This document shows positions 50,380 to 63,956 of a DNA stretch of 64,000 nucleotides, piece by piece. The notes below the pieces were generated by a model. That model saw nothing but the letters and a program-made list of their open reading frames with translations. It did no database searches and had not been told where the DNA came from. This DNA comes from Bugula neritina (lineage: Eukaryota; Bryozoa; Gymnolaemata; Cheilostomatida; Bugulidae). Position 1 is the first letter of the stretch. Every line of letters starts with the position of its first letter. A program made the translations under genes and the position numbers. Location of the stretch: positions 13,728,801-13,792,800 of the forward strand of contig OZ037767.1 in the NCBI GenBank assembly GCA_964035545.1, in the 5' to 3' direction.

Positions 50380-50656
50380 ATGGTGAGGATGGAAGAAATT
50401 ACCCACTCGAATGTCATACAGCATTACACGAAGTTCATTCTCGGTGAAACTGACAGACTTGAACCTCTCTTGTAAGACTACATATTTGGTCTTTTAGCCC
50501 CCTTGATATTTGGCCTTTTAGCTTCCTTGTAACAAAATAAATAAACAGCGTCCATGTGCGAAGTGGCAAAGTTAGCCTAGCGTCTATCTGGGATGACACC
50601 CTTGCTAAATTTTAGTTTGTGTCTCTGTGTAAGAGTATGATCATGATGTGCTTGTG

Positions 50657-50985
50657 CTAATGGTAGGTTTGATGGATTGTGTAGTAAAAGTCTTCTAGAC
50701 GTTTCGTCAGTTTATCTGAAACTGTTTGTTCAGGCAAACTGGACTGGACCAACTCTTTCAACACCCGACATTGTCTCACAACTTCATATCCCTTCGGAGG
50801 TGATGGTTTAAAACTAGTGTTCAACATATTGCCATCGTAATTCTCTCTGTCCAATTACATAAATGATATTTCAAGTCAGATGAATAAATAACAGTACTTT
50901 CTGTGCTGAATAATCTAGCACAATTTCTCCAACTTCTTTTTTCAACTCTCAATTTCTTTGATATTTGATACATAATTGAAGAAAA
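50657..50985 (-). CDS. possible small gene, unidentified
   Basis: A minus-strand frame ending in TAG at 50657 encodes an unusually protein-like segment (FKPSPPKGYEVVRQCRVLKE, SDKLTKRLEDFYYTIHQTYH). About 60 bases upstream an ATG near 50973 opens a frame with RSWRNCARLFSTE, like a mitochondrial presequence, and a short intron (GTACTG to ACAGAG) would join them in frame. Together they would give about 87 residues. I recognise no family. It lies opposite the expected 5' part of TTC27. The exon 50657-50845 is better supported than the join. Confidence 0.4.
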
Positions 50986-51000
50986 CTTGCTTTATTTAAG

Positions 51001-54000
51001 GCTTTGATATCTGATGATGGGCTGCGCAGATGCCGGGATTGGCTTGGTGTTGATGGTGAAACCGTTTTAGAAAAGATAGAATTCCCATTTTTGCTTTTTG
51101 TTGCTCGTCATATTCTTTCTGCTTCACCACTGGCACTTGATTCGAATAAGTCAAAGGTAAATAGGTCTGAATGCTCCCTTAAGCAAGGCTCAAAGTTCAT
51201 TTTATTACTCCTGCCACATGTTATTAATTTTAGCCAACATAGTATGGTTTACATCGTAGAAAACTGAAACTAGCCAAAAATGGTATTATCTCACTATGCA
51301 TACTGCATTTGTACCATACTTTTTGCCTTACATTTGTATCATTAAATTTATTTGTTCTGTGTAGAATTGGTCAATCTGCAAACTGTATAAAAGTAGTGAT
51401 AATGCAAAGCTAGCTCATTTCTTATTGGAATAAATTTCTCACTGCTAGAGCACAGTGACAGTGACTCACCCTTGCATACATGCAGTGGCTGTTCCTGCTG
51501 ATTTCAGTTGTGGCTCATCACTCAGTTGAAGTCTGTATTTGCCCACCAAAAGTTTATTGACGAGAAATGTGAGTCACTGAAGACTGAGGCTATAGCCTGT
51601 GTTACTTCACTGCAAGCAAACCCTTCTGATTTACACAATGCAGGTTAGCTACAGTTCTATCAGGATTTCTGAAATGGTAAAGAGACTTTTTAAATTAAAA
51701 GCATAGTATAGTTGGCTATAAAGACAAGCTCTGTGTAACATAACATATATCATTGCTTAGCTTCCACACACTGCTCAATATTTCTTCTCTTCATGCTCTA
51801 AGTAAAATACGATCTATTCGTGAGCCTTTTCAATTAATTTTATCTTTTCTACCATGTGTAATTCTCCCCCCCCCCCCACTCTACCGTAGACTACATATCA
51901 ACAACAGCTTAGTTTACCAAGTGGAGATGCAAAAGTTGTGGCCCTTGTTCTTATGTATCATGTATAATGAACTCCCCTACTACCTCGTTACCTACAATGT
52001 AAGTTCTCCAGATTATGTGTAGGTTCTGGTGTTTCAGATGAGCGGAATATAAATACAGAGTGGAAACTACTTGCTGTTGGAATATGCAGAGACTATTTCC
52101 AGCATAGCCTGTGTGCCGAACTGCTGGAGGAGGTGAAACTTGACTCAGGACTCAACATCAACCTCTCCGGTAGAGTGTTTACTTGTGGATATTGAGCAAA
52201 GGCTGTCTGCCAGGTGTTTGTGGCACATTAGATGTATCTGTGTATTGTCGTATCCCAATGAATTCTCTCAGCATGTCTAGTAGCTATGGGATATTTTATG
52301 CCTAACTCCAGACGTAGTTATGTAACTCATGTCGGTATTTTTTCCGGCAGCTCATTTAGCTTTTCTTGACATTACAGGTATACCTGGAAAGCGCACCAGG
52401 TACCAGCAGAAAGACATTGCTCAGTTGGTGCTCACTGTGCAGAGCACCGAGACCTCCAGAGCCGCCTCTTCCGACGCTCCTCCAGACCTGCCCATAGTGG
52501 AGCCACTTAATGACGACACGGTGCTGGAGCAGGTGAAGCTGCTGGAACCAGTAGACCACACTGCTGAGATACACTGGCTGGACCAGTGTCTGCTCATTGC
52601 TCTTTGGTAAGGTACAGCGTGGTATATACAGTGTGTTTCTCCTCCAGCTCTTTTATTGTATGACTTATATTGATGGGTGGTTTTTAGTGAACAGAACCGT
52701 TACGTCAAGGGAGAGGCTGATACTGCCATCACTGAAGAGGAAACCATGGCTTATATTAATGTATGTCTTCACTACTTATTACTCTTCATTACTTATTAGT
52801 TTTTACAATTCCCTAACTACTCATCATGTTTCACTCCTTTTTCACTTTTCACTCTTTGATAGTCCATCCTAATTTTATCAAAGATGTCCCATAATGCACA
52901 ACTGCTTCCTAGAGTTCAACAAATAGTTAAATACATATAATGCTACCATCTCTATTCACTGCTGGATGGTAACAAGTCTGTAGTCATCTGATTCTAGTAT
53001 ATTCTGAGGAGCTCTCAAGATTGGAGCACTCAGTTCAAGTCTCTACTCATACGATGTCTCACGGAAAAGGGTAGCGCCAGACGTGTGGAGAGGTCATTGC
53101 GACAAATGGAGGAGCTGTGTACTCTACCTTCAAGGTGCGAGAGTAGCGGAGAAGACCGACTGAGGGGCGTGTTCGCTTCCAGACTGCCTCCCATATATGA
53201 GGTTTTGGTATGTAGGCTAATAATTGTTTTCTACTTGACTATCAATACTTTGTGTTCTCTCATGACTACATGTGCTGAAATATATCCTGTGTGAATGTAT
53301 TCTTGCTAAATCAATTTATTCTATTTTTATAACAAGAATCTTAACTCTACTTTGGCTTTACAACTTCGTGATATTTGTATTGACTTTCTTGTTCTTTTGC
53401 GCTTAAGCACTTCTGGTTCAATGATGGACTTTGTCAATTAGTAGTAGTAAAGACTTTGCGGGATTCAGCAGGCTGGTGTGTATTTTAATAGAATTGTGTG
53501 ATATTTAGAAAAGTCGGGGCGAGCTGGAGATGGAGCTAGGTCTATACAGTTCTGCTATGGAGACATTTACCAAACTCAGCCTCTGGCACCCTCTGATAGT
53601 TTGCTGTCACCGAGCTGGGCGAACTGGTAAGGTAGGTTATTCACCTCATCTCCCGGCCTCATCACATCACCTCACCAGTTGTGTTTTCAGAGAATCGCGC
53701 AGACAAAGCTGCCTTGTAATTTGGAGTTCAGACAGCGATGTGTATACAAATACAGTCATCAGTCACCCTCAACTCGGTGCTGCTGCTGCAAACTGCTGCC
53801 TGTGACACCTGTCTGGGTCACTGTGTTGTCTCAATCAGCTGCAATGACTTCTACTGCAGGCGGAGGAGCTGATTAGAGAGAGACTAGCTGTAGAGGAAAC
53901 GCCCGTGTTGTACTGCAGTCTCTCAGATGTGACCTCCGACCCCCAGTATTGGCACAAGGCGTGGGAACTGTCCAATCAGAAGTCTGCTAGGGCCATGCGG

Positions 54001-54513
54001 GGACTCGCCTTCCATTATCTGCGAGCCTGTGAGGTTTGATTCACCAGTTTATATTCTTTAGATGCAGACCTCCTGGCCGGTTTTGAATGGTTGGAGGCAG
54101 GGTTTTAGTTAATCGAGTTGATTTGGCATGTATTCATCAATTTTTTGAGATTCGGTGATATTTTATTCTAATAATTGTATTATAATGTTAGGACTAAACA
54201 TTAATTTTTATTATCTATGCATTACTAGCTCTAACTATTTATCTTAAGTTTGTAGTATTTATTCTAAGAATATTTGACCACGTAATGATGTTTTTTCTTC
54301 CAGTTTGAGAAATCTATGGAATACTTTGAGAAGACGTTGGCAATCAATTCGTTGCAGTTGGGATGCTGGTTTTCATATGGTTGTGCTTCGCTAGCCTTGA
54401 GTGATTATGAGAAGGCAGCGGCTGCCTTTAGACGAGCCGTCAGCCTCAATCCGGATAACTTTGAGGCTTGGAATAACCTCGCGGCAGCATATGCAAGGAG
54501 TCATCAAAAGTAA

Positions 54514-54552
<39 letters not shown>

Positions 54553-54555
54553 CAT

Positions 54556-54593
<38 letters not shown>

Positions 54594-56869
54594 GTATTAC
54601 TACTACCATTACTACTACTGCTACTACTACTACTACTACTAATACTACTACCACTAATACTACTGCTGCTACTACTACTACTACTACTAGCACTACTAGT
54701 ACTACTACTACCATTACTACTGCTACTACTACTACAGCTACTACTACTAGCACTACTACTACCATTACTACTAATACTGCTACTACTAATACTACTAGTA
54801 CTTATACTACTACTTGTCCTACATTCTTTTTAGATTCTACCCTTGATTATTTTGCCACGACATCTTTATTTCATGTTTCTATATCCCATCTTGTAGTATT
54901 TTGCACCCTGTGTATTCTAAGGACACTGTGTAGATGCCCCTGTATGTCATTCTACATGGTAACCTACATAGAAGGTATTGCAGAGCTGAGAGGTGTAACC
55001 TGGTGTACGGTGCTGCAGGTGATATACTTGTGATGTGCTATGCTAGGGACATATCACAGGTATATTGCTTGGACTACCACTGCATTGTGTCGTCTGCTAA
55101 GTCACTTCCTGTTCTGGTGACCTTGACCTCGATGCGGTTCAGTCGTCAGAACATGATATGTTCTATATATACTATACACTACACCATACTTTACACGTAT
55201 ATACTTTACACGTATATACTTTACACGTATATACTTTACACGTATATACTATACACACACATACTATACACACATACTATACACACACATACTATACACA
55301 TATACTATACACATATATACTATAACGCATACATACTACATTACTGTATGGTCTGTAATACTATTTTCATTTGGTATTTTAGTTGGTTCCACTGAATAGG
55401 GGTGGTTTGGCTTGCTGTGTTGAGATATTTATACTAGTATTTTGTATACTCATAGACCAAGAGCATTTGCCGTGCTGCAAGATGCTATAAAGTGTAGCTA
55501 CGACAACTGGAAGGTGTGGGAGAACTACACAGTCATAGGAGCAGACTGTGGACAGATTTCTGAGGTCATCAGAGGGGCTCATCGTATCCTTGACCTTACT
55601 GGCAAGTGGCAGGATGAACAGGTACTTGTGTGTCACTGTAACTTGTGTGTCATATGTACAGGTGTCAGGAAGCACATGCTGTGTGGAGTCCTTCATAACC
55701 TTGATTAAACATGTGCTTCGACTCAATTTATTTTGGGTAAACATTTTGTATGTTGCTGGATTAGCTTGAGAATTGCACAGGGTTTTGAATGTATGTTGGA
55801 TATTATTGCTTAACTTGAGCTGGTTTGGATTGTGTTGTAAGCTATGGGATCATAATGCTAAATATATTCATGCAGTCTACATTCTTGCATATTAACACAA
55901 TGGCCAAGTAGCTAATTCCCATGCACATTGTCATTATAATACTTTGAAGAATATGGATTGCTGTAATAGGTGAATCAACTAGTATTTGTGCGAGACAGAC
56001 TTAGATTCTTCATATTTCTTATTGGCAGGTGGTAAAGTACCTGACCAGATGTGTCATGGATGACATAGTAGATGCCACAAACAAACCCTCTTCTCTGCAT
56101 AAACCAGCCCTCCTCAAGCTGCTCGGCCACACCACCTCAAAGGTGACAAATTGCTCAGCCATATGGAGATGTTACGGCCAGCTTTTGCTAGACGACAAAA
56201 ACATCAGCCCAGAAACTCTGGAAAGGGTGAGTAACTGTAGGAAGTGCAGAAGCTCAGATATTGTGAAGATATTTATAGAAAGTCTGAAAGCTTATAGGGA
56301 AGTTAAGTTACTCTGGATAGTTTAATCAGCTTGGAAAAGTGTGGGTTGATGTGAGAAGTCGTTATGACTTTACTACGAGTAGCAGAACTGAGTGGAAGTT
56401 CCGTTCATATCCTGACAGTTTCTTTGGGCCGAATTTTGTTCGTTGCTCTTCTTGTTGCATCCAACACATCCTATCCAACACATCTTAACATGTAATACTC
56501 GAGTGACTCATCTAAAACCCACTATATTGGTTTCCCGTGGTGAATCTCGCGTCTTTCTCTTTTCTGCAGGGTACCCAGTGTCTCCAGAAGGCTTACAGAT
56601 GTGCCACTAACAAACCTGGCTGGGAGAAAGATCTGGAAAAATGTCAACTCAACACTGAAATACTGAAGGAACTCGTAGATTCCTATAAAACTGTGGCCAA
56701 TAAGAAACACATGAGCACTGCGAGATTGCAGCTCAAGGGGCATATTTCAAGGTTGAAGCAAGGTCACACGGACCCTGTTACTAAAGACATATCAAATGAG
56801 TCAATTAAAACATATTTATTAGAACTTGAAAATATATTATCTAATCTCCCGACACCTACTGATTCGTAG
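51001..56869 (+). CDS. TTC27: tetratricopeptide repeat protein 27, 5' exons not found
   Basis: Twelve exons: 51001-51156, 51508-51643, 52038-52169, 52378-52606, 52688-52760, 52998-53207, 53509-53631, 53860-54033, 54304-54509, 55456-55621, 56029-56226, 56570-56869 (stop TAG). Phases agree; 700 residues. Human TTC27 has 843, so about 140 amino-terminal residues are missing. Diagnostic text: GKRTRYQQKDIAQLVL, EKGSARRVERSLRQMEEL, AEELIRERLAVEETPVLYC, and TPR units SLNPDNFEAWNNLAAAYA and DAIKCSYDNWKVWENY. The family (yeast EMW1) is cytosolic; roles in cell-wall integrity in yeast and in growth in animals are reported, mechanism unclear. A (TAC)n tract starts one base into the intron after 54509. 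Confidence 0.93.
51852..51889. repeat. C-rich run in TTC27 intron
   Basis: A run of ten C followed by ACTCTACC. Simple sequence; no function proposed. Confidence 0.6.
54508..54812. repeat. (TAC)n triplet array in TTC27 intron
   Basis: About 100 near-perfect ACT triplets with occasional ATT, GCT and AGT. The donor GTAATA at 54510 is followed at once by the array. Poly-Thr or poly-Val reading frames across it are artefacts. Confidence 0.95.
55190..55335. repeat. TATACTTTACACG / TATACACACA repeats
   Basis: Four copies of a 14-bp TATACTTTACACGT unit followed by (ATACTATACACAC)n, in a TTC27 intron. Confidence 0.9.
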
Positions 56870-56920
56870 TATTTTTATTGTATTTTTACAGAAATGATGT
56901 GTGTGATAAAGTAACATTAC

Positions 56921-56926
56921 AATAAA
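56921..56926 (+). terminator. TTC27 polyadenylation signal
   Basis: AATAAA 52 bases after the TTC27 stop codon, the first canonical signal downstream. Confidence 0.6.
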
Positions 56927-57329
56927 TATTAAATATGTCTTTTCACAGGAGTGGTTATTATATACAATCAACTTTGTGTTTTGGCACACATGTAGAAACT
57001 TTGTGTTTGAAACAAAGCTGTTTGGCGTGACAAGGTACGGCATAAATAGAAAATAATCTGAAATTAAGTCTCACTAAACTATGTAATTGAGTAGAAGATA
57101 TGTGGAAGTGATAATTGCAAGGATCATAATTCCAACTGGGCTTGCATAAATTCTAAAACTTCTTTTCCTAAAATAGGCTGGTAAGTTGATGATAATATTT
57201 GGTGCTGAGCTAGTGTATTGTAGCCAAGAATAAGAAGTGTTACGGGTTTGCGTAAATCATGTGCCAGTATGGGCTCTCTAGGGTCTGCCCAGCTTCATAC
57301 TGGTTGGTCTGTCTTTGCTCTAAGGCTTT

Positions 57330-60300
57330 TTATGAAGGTAGATTGCTGTTGGAAAGACTTAGCATTGGCTTGGATACGAATATGCTAAGTTTGCTTAGAG
57401 TAGGTGTCTTGGATCTGCTCATATTGTTGACATAGTCCTTGTAATCGTCTGACCGTATGAATCTCGTGTAACTGTCGTTCTTCATCAGATTGAATATGTG
57501 CTCCTAACAATGTGGAGAATAAAACAGATGAGTCATACAGCCAAGTGGTACTCTACTTCACCTGTAGTGAAGGTAGTTAAGTATGACGTATGCAACTTTG
57601 ATCCTGATAGGAGATATTGTATTAGGAAAGGGCAGTAAGTTCTTGAAAAAAAACTCCTTAACTACCTACATGGTTTGCTATACAACTGAAATTATAATTT
57701 GTTCAACCATTGAAATGCGCTTTTACCTTTTAAGGAAAAATATTTCATTATGGTTTAAAGTAGCCAATCATTACAAGTTCAATGGTTTTCAGGTGAAGAG
57801 TTGCACCAGAACATAATATAGCTGGATATTTGAAGACTCAGCAGTTCAACAGTCCTAGTTAATATATTGGTTAACTCTACTAGCTGTCACTGCTAACATC
57901 TTAACTGTTGTTAATTCAATAAGTCATGTTGAACATTTTGATAGTTGACCACTTGGTATAAACTGGAAAAGCTAAAAAGTCTAAAAGTGTGTTGTTAGAA
58001 AGGAGTCAATTTAAAGTCAGCTACGAATTGTTATGAAGGGGACTGACCTCAGCAGGGTCAAAGGAGTACCTCCCTCCCCCTTCACAGGTGCTCTTTCTCA
58101 CTTGATCCGCCACTTGGGCATCCACGTTGATCAAATACTTTGCATCTTCCACTAAGTATAACCTGCAGAAAATTTGTATAAAATTTCACTAAGCATAACC
58201 TGCAAAAAATTTAAATGGCATTTAGATGCAAACATGACAACACTTGTATTTATGATTTTGTGCTCTGAATATTAGAGGAACACGCAGCAGTTCTTACTTG
58301 AGGGTAGCTTTCATTGATGTCCCTATTACTGAAAGCATGAAATTTTGATAGAATGTGCTGAAATATAACTGCACACACATTTGGTAGCAGTTCAAGACAA
58401 GGAAATATGTTGAGATGGAAAACAAAACAAAGACAATTATCATCACAAGGAGCAGTTAGTCAATGTACAGCATATGATGACAAGAGAAAACAATTCTTAC
58501 TGATATATTTCAGCAACTTTCTGAGGCACTTGACTCATGGGCAGCGCCTTCACTTGTCTGCAGTCAGCATAAAAGTCTAAATTCTCTGCACTGAATTCCT
58601 TCTGTAGAAACTTGGCAAACTGGTGATAGCCTACAGGGTCCTTGAGCAACTCCGTGATACTGATCTCCCATCTGCAGTTGTTATATAACTTGTTGAATCA
58701 AGCAAGGTTTATGCTACATCAGTTCAAGCTTTTTAAATATTTTTACACTAAGTTTCATCTTGCATGTTGAAGATTTAAGTTTTAGATGGTCTTTTGTTTA
58801 AAAGTATGAATGTAATATTTTTCTCCGCAGTAAATATTTTATGTCAAACTTAAATAAAAATACTAGTGATTGCATATGCCATGATAAATATATACACTAA
58901 AATGTAATATAAAAGCATAAATACTCATACCCATATTAAATTTAGTAGTTTAGTAAGTTTCATGACAGTATCCATATTGTCAGTATAGTATAAATATACA
59001 CTTTGTAAAGTAGACAACCTGACATCATGCACCGACACATGCCAACAAGTGGTTGCATACCTTTTATACCTTCGCTGTGACACTACTGCATTAGATGCCT
59101 CACTATCCCAGAAGTCTGTGTTCTCAACTATCCAAGGGCTACCTTGATCTGACGGTGTCAACATCTCATCGAACTCATTGTACAAGTTTGAGTAGTTCTT
59201 TAGACTGCAGTTATAAACGGGTCAGAAAAGATAAAGAGAGGATTACTCCTAACCATAAGTTATAATATGCAAATTATGTTGAAGTACTGAAACTACTATG
59301 AAGTTTCACAGTTATGGTTTAGAACTGCATTTTTATTTTTCAGCTGATCATAATCCCAATTTTCGGCAATCAATTTTCCCCAAAATGCTAAATTCACGGA
59401 AATTGACTTGCAAAAAGAAGCACTCAAATCCAAATCTCTATACTGTAACTACTTTCAGCGATGAATTGAAATTTTGAACCTGTAGAAGATGAGCTATTGA
59501 ACAAGCACTGTGTTAACTTGTTTGATTTATATAGTTATGCCTATTGAATGCAACAAAACTGTAGTCTTGTCCAATCATAGTAATTGTCAATTTTTTGCAC
59601 AAAATCAGAAGGTATAATAATTGCTTAACATCTAAAATATTTTCTCATACAATAAATCAATAAATCTTGTAATACAATCATAAAAGTGAATTTTGAAGCC
59701 TTCACTTACCTTTCATATACTTTTGATAACTTCTGACGCCGCCTATCTAGCTGCCGTTTCAAAAAGTCTATTTGCCCCTTAAGGGATTCTGTCGGACTAC
59801 CTTTGGGGTCTGGACAACCTCTGATGAACTAAAGTAAATAATTGCAAAACATGCAACAATGAGTGAAATGTGCACTATAAATATGTAGCAATGCATACAA
59901 GGGGCAAAATGTACATGGAGCAATATTTACATGCTCACACCCCTCCCACAATATATGTATTGGCAATAAACAATTTGTGAGGCTATATAGACATGGGGTA
60001 ATATGGACATATTAAGCAACAACACACACACACACACCCACTACACACACATACACACGCACGCACACACGCACATACACACACATACACGCACTCGCGC
60101 ACATACACACACGTGCACACATACACGCACGCGCACACATACACACGTATTGTAGTTCTCTAGAGTCAAAATATATTTTGTTATGTAATAAGGAAATATT
60201 GTTATTGAAGCCAAAAAAGTTCAGATACTGTTCACATGATTTATGACTACTTGGTACAAATTACTCACCTCACAGAACAAAGAACTGAACTACATGTAAA

Positions 60301-61480
60301 CATGTGTCATTATTACTCACATAAGGTAAAATCTTTGGCTTCATTCTATTCAACTTCCGTCTGTCTACTTCAGTTGTGCTGATACATCCTGGCTGTGAAT
60401 AGACAGGAAATTAAGTTCACATATGCACAATATAAACTGTATAATACGTAATACTACCGTATCTAATTTACTTGAATAAATCTCCATATAATATATTAAT
60501 TATAATCATGGCTCAACTTTATTCCACTCACTGTCATGCTATGACTTAGGTTTAACAGGGATCGAACTTTTACTAGAGTACCTATTGCAATTATATGCTC
60601 TTATTATTATGATAATTCTTATAATGTTTAACCATAACTGTAAGAAGCACTGAAGCGTAGCCTGTATATATTAAATTACTTGTTTATTTAAAAAAGCAAA
60701 GAAGATTTTTAATAACCTATATCCAGTTTTACACATGGAAGTTTTTTGAAGTTTTATAAAATCAACTTTGAGTAATCATTGAATGTTGAAATACATAAAA
60801 CCAACATTTATAGTTTACAGCAGCATGATTTATCATTCATATAGTAGGCAGCAGGTAATACAGCGAGTACATTAGTTATGACAGCACAAGTACCACAACA
60901 TCATTTGAAAACTTGTCTCTTTAGCATATAATTTTCACATCATTTAAAATGGCACCATTTTGATATTTGTTAAAAAATTGAGAATATTAACTAAACACTA
61001 AATAGCTTTTAATCTGGGAAAAACAATAGAGAAATTTTCTGTAATGTGCACCCACAATTTTTACTTAAGATAGATTTATCTAACAACTTCTTCAATATGA
61101 AAACAATTCGGCTTCATATAACTTATAGTTTTATTTCATTATATTTAGTAATATTATAGTTATAATTTAACATATTATATTAATATTAATCCTTGGAAAT
61201 GCTACAATATTTTTTATTATGTAGAGTGTAGTTAAAATTATATAAAGCAAGGACACAATTAGCTATCACACATCTCTGTTACTTACAGCTGGTCTGTGTA
61301 AGTCCCAAAATGCTCTTTCTTGGCTATCCAAAATCTTTCTTTCTGTTTTATCTCGCTTTTTGTCTACTCTAAAACCAACAATACCTTGAAATAAAGATTA
61401 TATATATAATATATATAATGTATATAATATATAGAATATATATAATATATATAATATATATAATGTATATAATGTATATA

Positions 61481-61533
<53 letters not shown>

Positions 61534-63894
61534 CATAACACTATAGCTGTTTTCAGTTTAAAATAATGATTTTATAAGATAGCAACCTAGCTTATTCTAA
61601 TGTCATCACGGTACTATCAGACTTTGTAGTGTGGTGGTTGTTTTTAGGACTATTTTCATACCTCAGGCTATATGTACTGGCAACATAAGTAGTAGTTCTT
61701 ACTCTAGTAGTACTTGTAGCAATTATTCCACCACTCGACCCTCATGACTACCTCATGGCAAAACATGGCCTAATTGCTGGACTGTATACAGCATTTTCTG
61801 CACACTCATAGTAATTATTAGCCAATTCTTTAGTGTAAGACTATATTGTATCAATGAATTAATAAATGTTATGTAATGTAGGCTTCCCAAATAGTTTTGC
61901 AATCATGTTAATTCAATGTTGAGCATAGAATAGTATTTCATTAACTTAAGGCAGTTTATAAGGATTTCCATCTGTTCAATGAAGCCTTAACTATATTTAG
62001 CTGTATATAATATATAGTGTATAGATATAGTGTATATATATTATAGTATATTACAGTATATAGTATAGATATACTGTATAGTATATAATATATAGTGTAT
62101 AGATATAGTGTATAGTATATAGTATATAGTATATCGTGTATAGTATATAAATATAGTATCTATATATAGTGTATAGATATAGTGTATAGTGTATAGTATA
62201 TAGTGTATAGTGTATAGATATAGTGTATATATATTATAGTATATTACAGTATATAGTATAGATATACTGTATAGTATATAATATATAGTGTATAGATATA
62301 GTGTATAGCATATAGCATATAGTATATAGTGTATAGATAGTGTATAGTATATAGTGTATAAATAGTGTATAGATAGTGTATAGTGTATAGTATATAGTGT
62401 ATAGATAGTGTGTATAGTGTATAGATATAGTGTATAGATATAGTGTATAGATATAGTATATAGTGTATAGTATATAGTATATAATATATAGTGTATAGTA
62501 TATAGTGCATAGTGTCTAGATATAGTATATAGTGTATAGTATATAGTGTACAGTATATAGTATATAGTGTATAGTATATAGTGTACAGTATATAGTATAT
62601 AGTGTATAGTATATAGTGTATAGTATATAGTGTACAGTATATAGTATATAGTGTATAGTATATAGTGTATAGTATATAGTATATAGTGTATAGATATAGT
62701 GCATAGTATATAGTGCATAGTGTATAGTGTATAGATATAGTGCATAGTATATAGTGTATAGTATATAGTGTATAGATAGTGTATAGTATATAGCATATAG
62801 TGTATAGATATAGTGTATAGATATAGTATATAGTGTATAGTATATAGTATATAATATATAGTGTATAGTATATAGTGCATAGTGTATAGTATATAGTATA
62901 TAGTGTATAGCGTATAGTGTATAGTATATAGTATATAGTGTATAGATATAGTGCATAGTATATAGTGCATAGTGTATAGATATAGTGTATAGCGTATAGA
63001 TGCTCTGATACATAACTTTATGTTAACACAAATCAAATGTTTCAGTGTTGCATAATTGTAGTAAATCATTAAGCTATTGGCTAGCAATTACAACCACAAT
63101 GATATGGAATATTATTATCTAGCTGGGGTCAGAAATTGATTGCACATCATTTCAAAATAATTTTTTTCAAAATACTGAAAACCAACTTTCAAACTTACTT
63201 AATCTGTTCCTCGGCCCGCCAGACGACGTACTGCCAGGAACTTTGCAGTGTGTGCTGTAGTTTACTTAGACTATCCATTTCGTAGTCCGCTAGCGTTGTT
63301 CTACTCTTGTTGTACATAGCTCTTTTACACAGGTAAACAGCTGCAATATGAGTTATTAATTATATTTAGCATTAAAATGATTGTAAAATTACATAATAAG
63401 CCATGTGAAAATGACCCTAATTCTGAGGTTGGCACTTGAATGATCAATCATTTTGTATTATACTCCGTATACTCATGATTAATAATAGTAGTAATTAGTA
63501 TTATTAATAATATTTAACAGTGCATTTACATTCCAAGTTTTATACAATTGATCCTACACCTATGTGGTTTAAAAAATAAAAGAAATTTTATTTAAAAATG
63601 AGCTTTTTAGGTAAATTATAAATTATATAGAAAGGTTTGATAGTATTTAGACAACTAAATATTAAAAATAGGTACTGTTTTTACCATAGTCACTGTTCTC
63701 TGCTTTTGTGCATCGACTAAGCCAAAAGAATTTAGTCTGAAACCTATAAAAGCTAGCATCATTCTTTACAGTGAGTATATGGTCATCTATTGGGAAGATA
63801 TAGCCATGCGCCGCAATCATGTGACTTAAATGTAGGCTCTCCGCTAAATCCATAGGACCGAGGTTTGTCTGTATCCAATTTATGACGGCTGCCC
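57330..63894 (-). CDS. RGS7: R7-family RGS protein (RGS6/7-like), 5' end outside window
   Basis: GTPase-activating protein for Gi/o alpha subunits that works with G-beta-5. Nine exons: 63894-63685, 63340-63199, 61368-61287, 60392-60321, 59828-59710, 59204-59061, 58671-58501, 58162-58048, 57503-57330 (stop TAA); phases agree, 408 residues. Domains in order: end of DEP ([30 protein letters not shown]), DHEX ([33 protein letters not shown]), GGL ([17 protein letters not shown], then [12 protein letters not shown]), RGS ([45 protein letters not shown]), short Ser-rich tail. The order is unique to R7 RGS proteins; RGS6 versus RGS7 cannot be separated here. Convergent with TTC27. Confidence 0.95.
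60023..60150. repeat. (CA)n microsatellite
   Basis: CACACA with CGCA and TACA variants in an RGS intron. Confidence 0.9.
61401..61532. repeat. (TA)n tract
   Basis: ATATATAATG-type repeats passing into pure (AT)n, 20 to 100 bases upstream (minus sense) of the RGS exon 61368-61287. Confidence 0.9.
62003..63002. repeat. 1-kb TATAGTGTATAG array
   Basis: Degenerate tandem units of TATAGTGTATAG / TATAGTATATAG with higher-order duplication: about 80 bases around 62042-62125 recur at 62232-62310. In the RGS intron between 63199 and 61368. The 348-codon minus frame (HYILYTI repeats) is a by-product of a stop-free unit. Confidence 0.95.
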
Positions 63895-63956
63895 CTAAAA
63901 TCCGAAATCAACTAGACTGTATCTGTGACTTTAATATATAACTCATGCAAGTTGAT

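Noticed and set aside
50380-50471. TTC27 first exon starting MVRMEEITHSN
   Set aside because: Good donor, but phase 2 cannot join the phase-0 exon at 51001 and there is no similarity to the TTC27 amino end.
50377-50475. Minus-strand exon-like frame containing RFKSVSFTENELRVMLYDIR
   Set aside because: Open with plausible splice sites, but it does not connect in frame to the neighbouring minus-strand exon and matches no family I know.
54401-55033. Thr-rich and Val-rich open frames on both strands
   Set aside because: They translate the (TAC)n array in the TTC27 intron.
62041-63087. 348-codon minus-strand open frame
   Set aside because: It is a translation of the TATAG array (HYILYTI repeats); no splice or family support.
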